Assembly: GCF_964656455.1 (NCBI RefSeq)
Contig: NC_135721.1
Location: 79,774,754-79,838,753, forward strand
Direction of reading: 5' to 3'
DNA from: Halichoerus grypus
Lineage: Eukaryota > Chordata > Mammalia > Carnivora > Phocidae
Length of the DNA stretch: 64,000 bases
Translations under genes and position numbers: made by a program
The notes under the pieces: model-generated
What the model was told of the DNA's origin: nothing
The model's database searches: none
What the model saw: only the letters and a program-made list of their open reading frames with translations
Part shown: one piece after another, positions 48,286-60,012 of the stretch
Layout of the letters: each line of letters opens with the position of its first letter
Numbering within the stretch: the first letter of the stretch is position 1

Positions 48286-48675
48286 TCACTTTTGCCACGA
48301 GCACTATAGGGCATCCTCTTGCCCCCATCTTCAATCCATGTGGTTTGGCTGGATGAGAGCTCAGGGACAGCCTTTATCTCAGGTCCCATCAGTTAGCAAA
48401 TTCCTGCCCTCTGCACAATGGCCGAGTCAGGGAGATAGGCATGGGCCCAGTCTGAACCAGTGGGGTCAATCCTAAGATTTTGTCTGGGATCACTGAGAAA
48501 GAGAAACTCTCTTTCTGCGGGGATAGCTGAGGTGTTAGGCATCCCAAACCTGCTGGTGATGTGGAGAGCACCTGCCTGAGAGAAAGGAGCCAACATAGAG
48601 GAGAGCAAAGCCAGGAGCATATGAGTACCTGGATCCAGCTGTGCCTGAAGTAAGATATACCCAAACTAGTTTCTT

Positions 48676-48868
48676 CTTCTTTTTTTAAAGATTTTATTTA
48701 TTTATTTGGGAGAGAGAGAGAGTGAGAGCACGAGAAGGGGGAGGGTCAGAGGGAGAAGCAGACTCCCCACTGAGCAGGGAGCCCCATGTGCAACTCGACC
48801 CTGGGACTCCAGGATCATGACCTGAGCCAAAGGCAGACGCTTAACTGACTGACCGCCTAGGCACCCCT
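48676..48868 (-). mobile_element. Carnivore SINE (SINEC) inside an LTR
   Basis: Reverse orientation, with target-site duplication AAACTAG(T/C)TTCTT at 48,663-48,675 and 48,869-48,881. Confidence 0.95.
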
Positions 48869-48902
48869 AAACTAGCTTCTTAATAAATATACAATTTGTA
48901 TT

Positions 48903-49036
48903 TTGGGCAGGACATTCTACACATTGCAAGATGTTTACCATCTCCAGTTCCCACCAGCAAAATGAAGGACGTTTCCCTAGTCATTGTAACAACCAGAACC
49001 ACCCCCCATCATTTTCGCATATCCCAGATGGTTGCC
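48903..49036 (-). mobile_element. MER5A-like hAT fragment
   Basis: GGGCAGGACATTCTACACATTGCAAGATGTTTACCATCTCC...CATTGTAACAACCAGAACCACC corresponds to the reverse complement of MER5A, including the GACAACCAAAAATG-type part. Nested in the LTR. Confidence 0.7.
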
Positions 49037-49129
49037 CTTGGTTTTTCAGTTACTTGAGTCAAGAATTTCCCTCTTTTTATTTATTCCAGTTGGTTTTCTG
49101 ACATTTTCAAATAATGACTAATGACAGTC

Positions 49130-50015
49130 TATCAACATTTTTGGGTGTCAGGGATTTAATCCTTAGCATGTCAGTTAATCTTGTAGAGCATAAGACTAGT
49201 TCTGAGAGGAGCCAATGGCTAGCACCTGTCAACATGGACAAATGAAAAGTTGTCCAATTCTGGTTCTGGAAAAACGGCACAGAGGGACAGACCTCAGCAT
49301 ATTAGGGCAAGCCTTGGATATTGGGATGACAATAGCTTGACCTAAATCAGGACACCTGCAGCTCACAAGCCCACAATGCACTCCCTTGTGGGCAACCAAG
49401 TGCAGCCTCCTTTGGGAGATTAAGAGAGCCACTTGGAAGGGTAATACCAATTGAAAAAGAGATGAGAACTCCAACATGTTCAAATCAATAAGGATCTTTA
49501 TTAGATCCACAAAGGTGGTGACTGGGTCTGTGAGACCAGACCAGTGGTGGGAACTCGCTTAGGGAGGGAGGGATTCAGGCTGTAGCATTTTCTCTGAGCT
49601 GCACAGGCTTTATGAGGGGATGCTGTGTCCTGCCTCCACATGTCAGGTCTAAGTGAGAGGAGAAACATTTATCTCAACATTGGAAGGGACCTAGAGATGC
49701 TCTGGTCCTTCCTTCCCTCTAGTATGGCCCCAGAGTGTGTTCCCTCAGGCACAGCTCAGAGCAGGCTGCTAATAACCATCAATGGCTGCCCTGCCTATGG
49801 GACTGAGCATAGACTCCTCTTGGCATTCAAGCCTGTTTCAACCACAGCTCCCCCATGCACTAGCGTGTGGTCTTACCAGGCATCGGGTCTTTTGTTGCCT
49901 CTGGTTCTCCATCTATAAATAGTACGACAGCAGTGCCCACCTCCAAAGGTGGTTCCAACAGATAGCAGAGTAAGTGTTGGCTGCTACAACCATCATTTTA
50001 GGATTTCTGCTGCAT
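49130..50015. other. Single-copy intergenic sequence, one LTR-like patch
   Basis: On the minus strand, 49,480-49,620 reads CATAAAGCCTG, then GTCTCACAGACCCAGTCACC, then CTAATAAAGATCC, an arrangement like a TATA box followed by a poly(A) signal in an LTR. No family recognised; the rest is unremarkable. Confidence 0.3.
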
Positions 50016-50019
50016 TCAG

Positions 50020-50190
50020 TAAAGAGCCAGAGATTGGATGTCAGAAGTCTTGGCCCTGCCACTCGTTTAACTCAGAGCTAATAGTAGAATTTCTTAGAGT
50101 CTTGATTTCTTCATCTATAAAATGAGAATAAGGACCACATTTCAAGGAGATGCTGTGAGGACGAAGGGAGATAAAGTTTGTAAATCAAGT
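50020..50190 (+). mobile_element. MIR SINE
   Basis: AAGAGCCAGAGATTGGATGTCAGAAG...TCTTGATTTCTTCATCTATAAAATGAGAATAAGGACC...TGCTGTGAGGACGAA is a plus-orientation MIR. Confidence 0.8.
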
Positions 50191-50980
50191 ATAAGGAAAA
50201 GATTTTGGATAGTATGTCAGTCCCTCCATTTGGAAAGGCCCCAGGCCCTGGCCTCCCCCACCCTCTAAAAAGCACAGTTTCAGCAGAGATTCACAGGGAG
50301 GCATCCGAGGGGCTTGACTCCCCCTCCCACGAGTCTTCACACAACTCTGTGCATCTCTCCCAGACTAGCCCATCTTGTTAACAGCCAGTTGTGAGTTGTC
50401 CTAGCAGCTCTGCTGACGGCTGGCCACTCTTACTCCCTGGAGCTTGCCCGGCAGCACCCAGTATGGCTCTTCATGAAGAAATGTAAATGAAGGACTGCCT
50501 GTGGAGCTTCTCCTCTGGGAAAGAAGACCCAGTGCTCTCCCAGTGCAGACATGCCACCTTGTAAGTTAGAGGCAGAGATGTGACTCCTGCTCATAAAATC
50601 CACAGGGCCTGAGCCCTCTGCTGAAGGTTCAGCTTACTGGTGACTGGTGACAAATGCCCAGTATGCAGGCTGACTGGTCGAGTTTCCTTGAATAGAACGC
50701 TGTTCTCCCTGTGGGTGTTAAACCAGCAAAGGGAAGTTAGTTCTGTTTGCTTAGCGAGCATGGGTTCAGAACACAGAAGTTATGTGACTTGAATGTAAAA
50801 TGGCACCAGATCCTGCGAGGTTGCCATATCTGCCTCTATAGTCAGGGTACCCCTGCCCCACAGACTTGTGCGTTGTCCGACCGGGCACCCTTTCCTGATA
50901 TATTGTGATGGGCACTGCCTACATGTTCTCTGTCCCCATCTTTTCATGCTCTCATTCTTGACATTTTATTTCTGTAGAGG
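50191..50980. other. Single-copy intergenic sequence, no gene recognised
   Basis: I see no repeat family, exon or clear regulatory pattern. Confidence 0.35.
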
Positions 50981-50984
50981 GTTT

Positions 50985-51175
50985 AGGGTCCAGCTTGTGG
51001 AGCTACAATAGGCTTGAATCTGGGTCATAATGTTCTGTGAGCAGTGTGACCTGAGGCAATTCATTTCACCTCTTCTAAGGTGAAGATTGCTCATCTAGCA
51101 AATGAGAATAAGAGTATCTTTCACTGAGGGCGGGAGGGTTAAGTGAGCGTGTAGCATACTTCCTTATGATAGTGT
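50985..51175 (+). mobile_element. MIR SINE
   Basis: GGCTTGAATCTGGGTCATAATG...GCAGTGTGACCTGAGGCAATTCATTTCACCTCTTC...CATCTAGCAAATGAGAATAAGAG...GGTTAAGTGAGCG is a diverged plus-orientation MIR. Confidence 0.8.
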
Positions 51176-52004
51176 TGGGCCCTCACTATACTCCCCATCC
51201 ATAACCTGTGCTTATACATATTCACTTAATTTTTGTAGAAGAGTAAAATGGCTCCTTGCTGAGCTTTCTTCCAGCTCAAGGATATGCGTGATAGTCAAAG
51301 ACTTGGTGGGTGTCTTGGCTACGAAGGCAGTGAGATCCCATTTCAAGAAGCACCCTGACATGTTTCAGGCTGGTAGGGCAGCCCTCTGCCAGGCATGGGT
51401 CTATCTGGCTGATGTGGAGACAGGCCCACTTTTCTGGAGGTCGGTGGCCTCCTGAAGTCCCCGCTGTTGGTGGATTCCAGGCACTCTCCTCCTTGTGCTC
51501 CAGAGAATAGCTCCCCACAGCTCGGGCACTGTGAGGGCCAGACAGACAAGGACAGGGCGATGAGTGTGCTGGTCTGGGAGGTCAATTCCAGGCACTTCTG
51601 GAATTGATGGATTTTGCTGCTGGCACAAAACACTTTCCCACAAGAAAGGAATGTGAGTCATCTGGAAAAAGTCACTCTACCTTTCAGGCAAACGAACCAC
51701 TGGAGGAGAGCTAGAGGTTCTGCACACTGACCAGCCTGTGGCTCAATACTTACTGCCCAACCAGTGGATCTCTGGCATGTGCTGGATGTGGCTGTCTTGA
51801 TATTCCTGGTCTCCTTAATGACCCACCACCCTGTGCTCCCCACACGGAAGCATTCTGCAGTGGTAGGTGTGTGAGCCATTGTGCTGGCCAGCAGGGACAC
51901 AGGGTGGCACCTGCCCCCTCATGCTCCTATCCACTTGGGCATTTCTGCTTGGGCCCACTCGGCCTCTGCCCCCAACCTCACTGCTCACATCATCCAGACA
52001 CAAG
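51176..52004. other. Single-copy sequence downstream of SH3RF3
   Basis: No recognisable repeat. Short minus-strand frames (51,276-51,661) overlap each other in different registers and have no known domain. Confidence 0.35.
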
Positions 52005-52021
52005 ACCTCTCCATGTTCATT

Positions 52022-52027
52022 TTTATT
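52022..52027 (-). terminator. Candidate distal poly(A) signal AATAAA of SH3RF3
   Basis: The minus strand reads TTAAATAAAAATG here, about 3.0 kb past the SH3RF3 stop. It comes after a TG/CA-repeat and AT-rich stretch typical of 3'UTR ends. This is my preferred end of the last exon, but only from context. Confidence 0.35.
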
Positions 52028-52118
52028 TAAAGACTCAGAAACACAGGCATCATAGTTTGTCGTCACTGTCAGTTCTTCCAAAATCACACGCTGACATTTG
52101 TGTATAACAAAAACATCG

Positions 52119-52147
52119 GTGTGTGTGTGTATGTGTGTGTGTGTGTG
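52119..52147 (+). repeat. (GT)n microsatellite in probable SH3RF3 3'UTR
   Basis: GT dinucleotide run of 29 bases with a single interruption (GTATGT). In the SH3RF3 mRNA sense this is a CA repeat near the proposed 3' end. Confidence 0.9.
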
Positions 52148-53774
52148 AACTGTGCAAAGTACAAAGAACTTCCCAGCCAGGCAGCTGAGCTTGTTTGGGG
52201 TACCAGAGCCTGGCATTCACACAGTGAGGCTGCCAGGGAATTGCTTGCCCACGGTCTCCCCACTCCACTTCTGAGGCCCTTTGGTGGACCAGATATCCCC
52301 GTCATTTCAGTGTCCGCTGACCTCAGTGGTGGCTATGGACTCTACTGCATTCCTCAAAGCGAGTCACCTTGGCTGCCAAATGCCACTGATAACCAAGAAG
52401 TGTAAGTTGCTGGGCCAGGGTAGAATGTGAGGGTTCAGACAAGGTGCTGGTTTCATCTTAGTAGCCAAAATGAGTTTGTTCTTCAGGGCAAGTTGGCCCA
52501 AAGGGTCTAATTCTGTTCCTGCTCTTGTCTGTGGGCTAAATGGTCACGAAGGCTGATGGATTTGGCGGGATGTGTTTGCCAGCAGCCCAGAGCGTGGGGG
52601 CTGGTCGTGCACTTCCCTGCTGTCTGGGAGTCCCACCCTAAAGGATGTCCTGGTGATGGCTGGCGTATGGCCTTGTTTCCTTCCCGAGGTCATACCAATG
52701 CCTGCCCCAACTCTGCCACAAGAGAGGCCAGCTGATGCCTTGCAAAGGCACTGGACGCCGGCCCCAGCTCTCTGCCGTGAGGGGTGCTGGTTGCTGCTGC
52801 CTCACTAGGCTGTTCAGCGATTCCTACCTACCACGAGCATCGTGTGGGCGGTGGCTGGGAGAGGAAATAAGGTCCAAGTTAGTCTGTTTTGTTGCTTGGT
52901 AACTGCCTTCATGTTTTTAAAAAAGCTTTCCTTATTATCTGGGGATTTGAATTAGTTCTGGTCTCCCTGGGGAACCCGTGTCTCACTCAGCATGTTAATC
53001 CATGCACATTTTTGGTGATGGCATGATTTTAAACACGCACATGATTTTTGTGCATGGCAGGCGACTCATTTGGCATCAATGGCAAGTGGATACCTTCTGG
53101 TTGTCATTAACTCATGTCCAGGGCTCCCTGGGTTTAAGCTGGATTTTGTGTTTCTTTGATTCAGAACAAATTTCTCAAGTCTCTTAAATCTATGATCATC
53201 TGGAGAGAGGAGAAGAGCCTTTGTCTAGGCGTGATCCCACCAGCATGGTAGCCACCTGGAGGTAACAGATAGCCAAGTCACATCCCCAAATTAGGAACTC
53301 TGAAAATAAGTGTTTGGTATTTCAAAGGCATCACATCAAGCGAGGGAATGTGTTTCTGGATTTTGTTGCATCTTTGAAAACCAGGCGATCCTATGTTACC
53401 AAAGGCTAATTTAGTCAGCCTAATTTAAACTTGAGTGGCTTTGTAACAGTAAAGAGAGAAGGGGCTTATGAATTGTGACTTTGAGCTGATAGGAACATTC
53501 CTATCCTTAAGGTCTGACTCTCTTGAGAACGAGACTGCCTCATGACAGGGCTTCTCCCGTCTGTGTCTGTGGGAGGGCTGGGCTGCTGGGCTCAGGAAGA
53601 GGCCTTGATGGACCCCATCCAGGGCAAAGTCCCAGGATCAAAGGTGCCCCTTCCCCTCTCTCTCCTCCTGGCTCCCTTGGATTCTGCAAGTCTGCAGCAA
53701 TGGCTCAAATCCCTTTTCTCCTCATTGTACTTCCAGTCTCTGGACCAACATTTGTACTGCCTGATAGGGAAACA

Positions 53775-53780
53775 TTTATT
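53775..53780 (-). terminator. Candidate proximal poly(A) signal AATAAA of SH3RF3
   Basis: The minus strand reads AATAAA here, about 1.24 kb past the SH3RF3 stop. An A-rich run on the plus strand (53,781-53,795) lies just upstream of it in the sense direction. It is a hexamer match only, with no proof of use. Confidence 0.25.
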
Positions 53781-55021
53781 TAAAAAAAAAAAAAAGACGA
53801 AACCGTCACAAGGTGGTAAATCTGAACTGTGGTTGAAAACTGCACGTTTCAGTACTGAGAAATCATATTTTGATAATGCTAATTGTAGTCATTTTCTCTA
53901 AAGCAATAAAAGGAAAATTCTGCCTTCCTAGGCTGGGGTTGACCTTCATGTTCTTTTTACTGCCACACAAAAGGCAATTATAGTGACCCTTCCTTGAAAT
54001 GGTTCCAGTTCTTGAATAATAATTACCACTGTCTAGACATAGCATGGGGCTTTGGTAAGGGTTTAAAGAAATTGGCTTTTTCCAAACTCCCTCCAACCAC
54101 TTAAATGGATTCCCTCTTCTTCACGGACCAGTAGCCAGCACTGATGTTAAGTATGTGGGCTTTTCAGAGTTTTCCAAAATTCACATGGTACATATAAAAA
54201 TTCTGCCCACTTGATATCAGCTCATTTTTTTCTTTCAAGCTCAACCAAGTCAAAACTGGTTTTACAAAAAGGCAGCACCAGATGTATGAAAAATAGGCAA
54301 TGTATGACCTATTAGAAATATAGAAAGTCTAACAGCTTTACTTTAAAAAGATGTTGTAAGAAAGAAGCAATGCAAAGGGACAGTGGCGGCAAAACGAAAT
54401 GTGTGGCTTATAATATGGGTAGGAGACAAAGCCAAGTGCGATCTCGTGCCTCCAACAGGAGCTGTGTGCTGGGCTGCCCCAGGGACGCTGGCCACCCGGC
54501 CAAGGCCCTGCGCCGGGAACACCCCTGCTGAGTGGCCAGGTGGCAGGCGACTGAGGTATATAGAGAGGTGATGGAGCAATCTGGACCCCCCACGAGAAGC
54601 CCAGGGCAGCTCGTCAAGACATTCTGCCGATGCCCTGGGCCCCGTGCCCGCCACCCAAGCCCTGCAGCCCTTCCGCAGCTTCCAGGCTCGCGTGGGCAGC
54701 AAACAAGAATGCTGCCGCTTAGCAGTCCGTCACAGAGCCAATCGACCCGCATCAGCAGCTTCTCTTTTCAAAGATATTTCTTTACAGTTTACACAGAGGG
54801 AAGCATTTTGTCGGAGAACGACCCCCAGGGTGTGCTCTTGGTGGGGGGTTGTGGGCAAAGGCACGACCTCCACATCCCCCGGCTCCCGTCCCCGTCCAGG
54901 GTGGCCTCGCCAGGAGCCTCGAAAGGGACCTGGACCCTCGGTGGCCTGACTGCCTCTCTCTGCCCCCTGGGGATCTCGGGGAGCCTTCATGCCTGGGGAG
55001 CGGGGTGTGGGGAGCGTGTCT

Positions 55022-55190
55022 TCAGAAGCTCTCCACAAAGCTGCCCGGGAAGAGACCGGTGCGGCCGTTCCTCTGCAGGGTCCCCTTGTACCAGCCGTCC
55101 TCCCGCTTCTTGTGCACAAAGACAATGTCGCCTTCCTTCAGCTCAATCTCCGCCTCACTCTGGGGAGGATACGAGACCACCACGCGGTAC
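55022..55190 (-). CDS. SH3RF3: SH3RF3 terminal coding exon (C-terminal SH3 domain and stop)
   Basis: This is the last coding exon of SH3RF3 (POSH2), a RING-finger E3 ubiquitin ligase and scaffold with four SH3 domains that acts in JNK signalling (family knowledge). The exon starts at 55,190 after a pyrimidine-rich acceptor ending in CAG (AG at 55,192-55,191) and ends at a TGA at 55,022-55,024. It adds one base to a split Arg codon, then 55 residues. These form a complete SH3 fold: first strand VVVSYPP, acidic RT loop [13 protein letters not shown], the binding-groove Trp in EDGWYKG, and the GLFPGSFVE signature just before the end. The C-terminus FVESF and the RYRVVV start match my memory of SH3RF3 better than SH3RF1, which ends in FVENI. 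The split codon joins in frame to the exon at 62,128-62,462, which supports one gene on the minus strand. Confidence 0.93.
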
Positions 55191-56105
55191 CTGGGGGGGA
55201 AACAAACACCACATTGGGTGAGCCTGACCCTAGGCTGGAGGATGACCCCCAGGGCCTGCTCTTCGCTCTGCCTTTCCTTTTCCATACGGTGTAAATTATT
55301 ATATTTTGGGGCTACTTCCCCCACTTTTAAAAATTTCTACTTTGATTTTAATTTTTAAACAACCTTTTTATTGTTTATTAAAATTAAAAAGAGTAATTTC
55401 CCCGTGGTGTCCTTGTGGACCCCGATCTATGCAGCTGGCATGTGCCTGCCTGAAATGCAGTCCCTCCCTCCGGCCCAGCTTGGACTGTGGCCTCGCCTGG
55501 GGGTGCTGCAGCTGGAGGAGGGCAGCTTCGGCTGCTGGTGTGGAGGTGGGCAGTGCGTGTAGCTGGACCTGCGGCTCCACGGCAACCACCCAGCAAACAG
55601 CCCCTCTGCCCAGCCCAGAGTGTACACTTCAACTCGTGCTGTCTGCCATTGGCCACAGGAGAGGAATGTCAGCCAGACTAATGGCCCAGGAGCAGAATGA
55701 CCGATGGCCTTCGGGGACTGGGTCACCCCTGAAGAGGAAATGAGCCAGGGGAGGAGCCATTTACTGGAGGGTTGGTGATGCTGGACCTCGGAGGCCCAGG
55801 GCTTGACCTGGACAATAGGGCCCACCCGTGGGAGGCACTGTCCTGCTGCTCTCTCCTCCCTGGCAGTGCCTGGGCTGTGGTTCCTTCACCCTCAATCTCC
55901 CTTGGGTTGCCGGCTGTGAAGGCCTGTCGCCTGGGTTCTGCCTCCCCCATCGGCCCCAGCCACACAAATGGCCCCTGAAGGAGATCATCCAGGTGTCCCT
56001 ACAGCTGGCTGTCCTGAGGACTGTCACGGGGCTCTCTACGTGGAGCCTCTGACCTGTATATTCTGGTTTGGGAGAAAGCAGGACATTATAAACCAAAGAG
56101 ATCCT

Positions 56106-56255
56106 ACATCAGCTTTTCTTAAAGTGTGGCCATAGACTCCACGACCCCTGGGTCAGATCCCTGGCTCTATCCTGGGCCCACTAATGAATCTCTGTGGAAT
56201 GGGTCCAGGAGTGTGGATTTTCAACAAGTTCTATGGACGAATGTTTGCTTGCTGC
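56106..56255 (+). mobile_element. hAT-type DNA transposon fragment (MER-like)
   Basis: CATCAGCTTTTCTTAAAGTGTGGCCATAGACTCC...GTGTGGATTTTCAACAAGTTC resembles the common hAT repeat pattern (cagcggttctcaaagtgtggtccccggac...tctgtgttttaacaagc). Diverged. Confidence 0.55.
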
Positions 56256-57591
56256 TGTCTGGGAGTCAAGGTGAAAGTGCTGAGCAAGTCTTCATTCTTC
56301 AGCCACCTGTGCATAGGGCCTGGGGCGCTGGCCCATTGGGGTCAGGACAAGGAAGCCATGGTTTGGGGCACCTGGGGTTGGTACTCTGGAGGCTGGGGGA
56401 TGATGCACAGGCAGAGAAGACCCAGGCCCCACTCTGGGAAGCTCCCGGTCCCAGCTTGTTCCAGGCTGTGAGAGCAGGGGGCAGACAGCAAGGTGGCTCC
56501 TGAGGCCACGTTGGCAGGCCAGCAGGGCTCCTATTGCTGAGGGCGCAGGGCCAGCCAGGCAAGCTAAGTGCTTTGGAATGGCTGCAGGTGTGGGAGGGTT
56601 GGGCCCATTCCCACTGCTGTCCTTGGGCTTCAGATACTGGCTTTTGGGGTATAAAGGAGGAGAGAAAGGACAGTATGCCTCTCGCCCTCCTCCCAGCCCA
56701 GAATCTCTGTAAATGGCTGCCTGCAGCCACTCCCCAAAGGACAGCTGGCCTCCGTGTTTGTGAGATCTGTGGGTCCGGCACCCAGGCTGTGTGTGCGATG
56801 GCAGGGACCAGTGCGGACCCTACCTGCGGCTCTCTGCCCCCCTCCACTCTTCTCCAAACACCCGCCGCCTTCTCTTCCCTGAGGAAGAAAAGGCAAAGAG
56901 TGAGATGATTTGTCAGACTTCAAACACAAGTTTTGGCTTTTGCCTCAACTGCCAGATGTGAAGCAACAAGCAACTCTGAAAATATAATTTGCTAGAAAGA
57001 AAGTAATTTGGTGCTTCTGAGCAATTCAATGACTTAATGAGCCCAGCTGGATGATGTAGGCCTTTTGTATAAGAGTCGAGGATTTAACGTTCCTGTCCAG
57101 ATCATTCCAAGACTCTGAGCTATTTTTCCTGCTGCTTGAAAGTAATTGATACTCCCTGTTATAGACACAAAGGGCCAAATGAACAGTTAAGGACAGCAGC
57201 TACTCCCATGTTGTGACCGTGGCGTCATAAATCAGAAAAGACTTCCCTGTACTGAGGTAAGGTTATGTCAACCACAGATCATTTTCAGACATAAAACTCA
57301 GGAAATCAGAAGGCTCAAAATCAGAATGAATTCCTACCATTGCATATTGCAATTAGCTTTACATGTGCGGTGTGGCATGTCCTCCTCCTGTGTCATCTGC
57401 CCCCTCCTGACAGCAGGGCTCCCAAGGGGGCCTCTGAGTGGCAGGCTCTTCAGAGCACTTGCTTTAGTGCTGTTGATGATGTGCGATCCCCAACCTGGTA
57501 GAATGCGATCATCACAGAGCAAGGTCCCTCTAGGAACTTGGAAGTAAGCGTACGTCTATATCCTGAACACTGAACTCTAATACCAACACAT

Positions 57592-58041
57592 GTATTAGTT
57601 GCCTATTGCTGCTGTAACAAGTTTCCACAATAATTCAGCACAAGTTTCTTACTCACAGTTCTTTAAGTCGACATCTAATAGTCTCACAGGATGCATTCCT
57701 TCTGGAGGCTCGAGGGGGAATGCACTCCCCTGTCTTTTGCAGCTCCTAGAAGCTGCCCACATTCCTGGCTGGATGCTCCTTCCTGCATCTTTGAGTCCTC
57801 ACACTGCATCACCTCGACCCTCTCTGCAGCCTTCCTTTTTTACTTACAAGGACTATGTGGTCACACTGGGCCTGCCCGGATAATCCAAGATAATCTCTCC
57901 ATTTTAGAGTCAGCTGGTTAACAACCTTTATTATGCCTGCAGCTTTCATTCCTTGAGACCATGTGAGGCCACAAAGTCATGGTTTTGGGGATTAGGGCAT
58001 AGACATCTTCAGGAAGCCATTACTCTGCCTACCATGACACA
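57592..58041 (-). mobile_element. MaLR/MLT1-like LTR, minus strand, in SH3RF3 last intron
   Basis: TGTATTAGTTGCCTATTGCTGCTGTAACAAGTTTCCACAA opens it. CATTCCTTCTGGAGGCTCGAGGGGG and GGCCTGCCCGGATAATCCAAGATAATCTC follow, and it ends with GGGGATTAGGGCATAGACATCTTCAGGAAGCCATTACTCTGCCTACCA. It is a full LTR in reverse orientation, related in pattern to the one at 25,342-25,960. Confidence 0.8.
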
Positions 58042-58334
58042 TAACAGATCAAAGCCAAAAAACTTTTAAATCCTGACAAAGCCAAACAATTCACAGGCCG
58101 GTAAGAGGTGAGGATAAATACATGGACTATGTGAACATGTGGGAAAAAAAATGTTGCCAATCAAAAGTGGGGGAGGAGGTGCCAGGCAGCCCTGGAGGCA
58201 TCATCAGATCATTCTTCTATACGTCACACCACTTCATATTATTACAGACATCATTTCATATATTACTATTGTTCTTTTTCATGCATCCATAGTTTCCCAA
58301 GTATTGATTTATGTGTTTTACAAATATTGTAACT

Positions 58335-58435
58335 ATCAGATATGTATATCCCCACTTTGTAGATGGGGGAACGGGGACTCGAAGAATGAAGACACCTATT
58401 TGGGTGAACTGGCTGATAAGTGGTCAGTGCGCCTG
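58335..58435 (-). mobile_element. MIR SINE fragment
   Basis: TATATCCCCACTTTGTAGATGGGGGAACGGGGACTCGAAGAATGAAGACACC is a short reverse MIR core. Confidence 0.65.
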
Positions 58436-59868
58436 TTTCTCAGAGCCACTCTGCAACCTCCCCGAGGGGTAAGAGAGCCAGGAAGCAGGCATCTAGAGGA
58501 CGCGCAGTGGGGCGGCTGGCCCAGGAACTCCGCCGCACCTGCCCAGGGTCGGCATATCCCTGCCAGGGAGACAGGGCATTAGACAGTGTTACTGGATCCC
58601 ATAACTACCCTGCTCTTATGTGTACCCAAGTACCTTCCAGAAATGTGGCTCCCTGCATACACTGTCCATAGGGCTTAATATATCTACCTAAGAGCAGGTT
58701 CCCGAGCAAGGGTTAGTAATGGGCACTCTGGTTTACACATTAGGCCTGTGGGTTTGGCTCCTACAGGTCTCCTGAGAGCCAGGCCTGCCTCTAGTGAGCT
58801 GGGTTGCGGGCCTGGCCGGTGGGCCTGGGGGGAGTTCTCCGTGGTTCGCTCCCCTGGGCGGCCTCCCTCCAGCCCAAACTTCCTTCCTCTGTGAGCAGTT
58901 TGGAGAGCAGCTCCCGGTGTCTTCCCAAATCCTCAGGAGGGAAATGGAGAGATCCGAGGGATTTTGTACATAGGAGAACCCCCTGACATGCAGCAACCAC
59001 AGCCCCGCCGCTCCGTTCAGGGTGAGAGAGGCCCCCTCCTCAGCATGCTGGTGGTAGGAATCTCCTGGAGTCTCCGCCCCAGCTGCCCTTTGCCTTTCTC
59101 CCACCTTTGAACCTGTAAAGGGGCCTTGCGCACAGCAGGCTCTCTGCCAGTCTGTGGCCTGCAGAGAGAATGCCCAGGCCTCCGCAGCAGGGAGTCTTGT
59201 TACAGCTGCTCCCCTCCAGCTGCAGGCTAAGTTTTATTCACGAGCCTGCAGGGGCCCTAGGCCAAGTGCTTTCTGGAGCTGCCTCCACCCAGAGACTAAG
59301 CCTTTCCATTGTTAAACCCTTGCTCCAACCTGCTGGGGCTCCCCAGGACATGAGGCAGCCTATGGGCTGCACAGGGTGAGGGGAGGGGGCATTTGGGGGC
59401 TCATTAGGCAGTAGCTTGGTTTCAGGCTGTATTTTGAAAACTCTCATCACTAATGAGCTGCACAGCGTGCTGGGGACAAGCAGGGTGCCACGAGTCTCTG
59501 GGTACAATAAGCCCTGATTAGATGGAATATTCACAGAATGAGAGTAATTCTCTGAACTTTCTAGTTAATCATAGACTCCCATGATTTTTTAGAATAGAGT
59601 CTTTTAAGACCTTTTATGAAGGAGTCTGGAAGTCAAGGGATCTGAGGAGAATAGAAACCTAGGGGAGATATGAGAGCAGCTTTGAAATATCTAGGTCTGT
59701 CATTCTCAGGAGTCACCAACTTTGTCACCTGAGGCAAAGGACTGGGAACCACATTCAGAAATCACAGGCCACTGGGGGTTGGTCTTGTGGAAGGAAGAAG
59801 GTTCTGACATGAAAAAGTTACAGAAAGTTGGAGGAGGCTCCCTGGAGGGAAATAGAGGAAGAGAGAGA

Positions 59869-60012
59869 AAGTGTGTGTGCGTGTGTGGTATTTGTGTGAG
59901 ATGTGTGTGAGGTATGTGTGTGGCATGTGGTATGTGTGGTACATGTACGTGTGTGGTGTGTGTGTTTGGGGGTATGTGTGTGCATGTGTGTGGTATGTGT
60001 GCAGTGTGGCAT
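59869..60012 (+). repeat. Imperfect TG-rich microsatellite/minisatellite
   Basis: About 140 bases of GTGTGTG units with interspersed GGTATGTG, GGCATGTG and GTGTTTGGGGG. Produces artefactual Cys/Val-rich or His/Thr-rich frames on the two strands. Confidence 0.9.

Larger units (their letters stand above)
48286..49128 (+). mobile_element. LTR-type repeat interrupted by a SINE and a MER5-like element
   Basis: ACCTGGATCCAGCTGTGCCTGAAGTAAGATATACCC before the SINE, and CTTGGTTTTTCAGTTACTTGAGTCAAGAATTTCCCTC with TTCCAGTTGGTTTTCTGACA after it, form the end of a known mammalian LTR repeat (consensus gtgcctgaagccag...tttcagttatgtgagccaataaattccc). The 5' limit is approximate and the family name uncertain. 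Confidence 0.6.
52005..55021 (-). other. SH3RF3: Probable SH3RF3 3' untranslated region
   Basis: Downstream of the SH3RF3 stop (toward lower coordinates) there is about 3 kb with no SINE, LINE or LTR that I can recognise, unlike the repeat-rich flanks, which is what an exon would look like. It is GC-rich next to the stop (54,400-55,020) and becomes AT-rich further on. Candidate AATAAA signals on the minus strand lie at 53,780-53,775 and 52,027-52,022. The end point is inferred and needs transcript data. A TG microsatellite (52,119-52,147) falls inside. Confidence 0.45.

Noticed and set aside
49229..49510. Possible solo LTR on the minus strand (TATA-like plus AATAAAG)
   Set aside because: The arrangement is suggestive but I recognise no LTR family and found no flanking TG...CA ends or target duplication.
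54532..55221. 229-codon plus-strand open frame overlapping the SH3RF3 terminal exon
   Set aside because: It is antisense to a verified exon and its 3'UTR, in GC-rich DNA; the residues are low-complexity with no known domain. A shadow frame.
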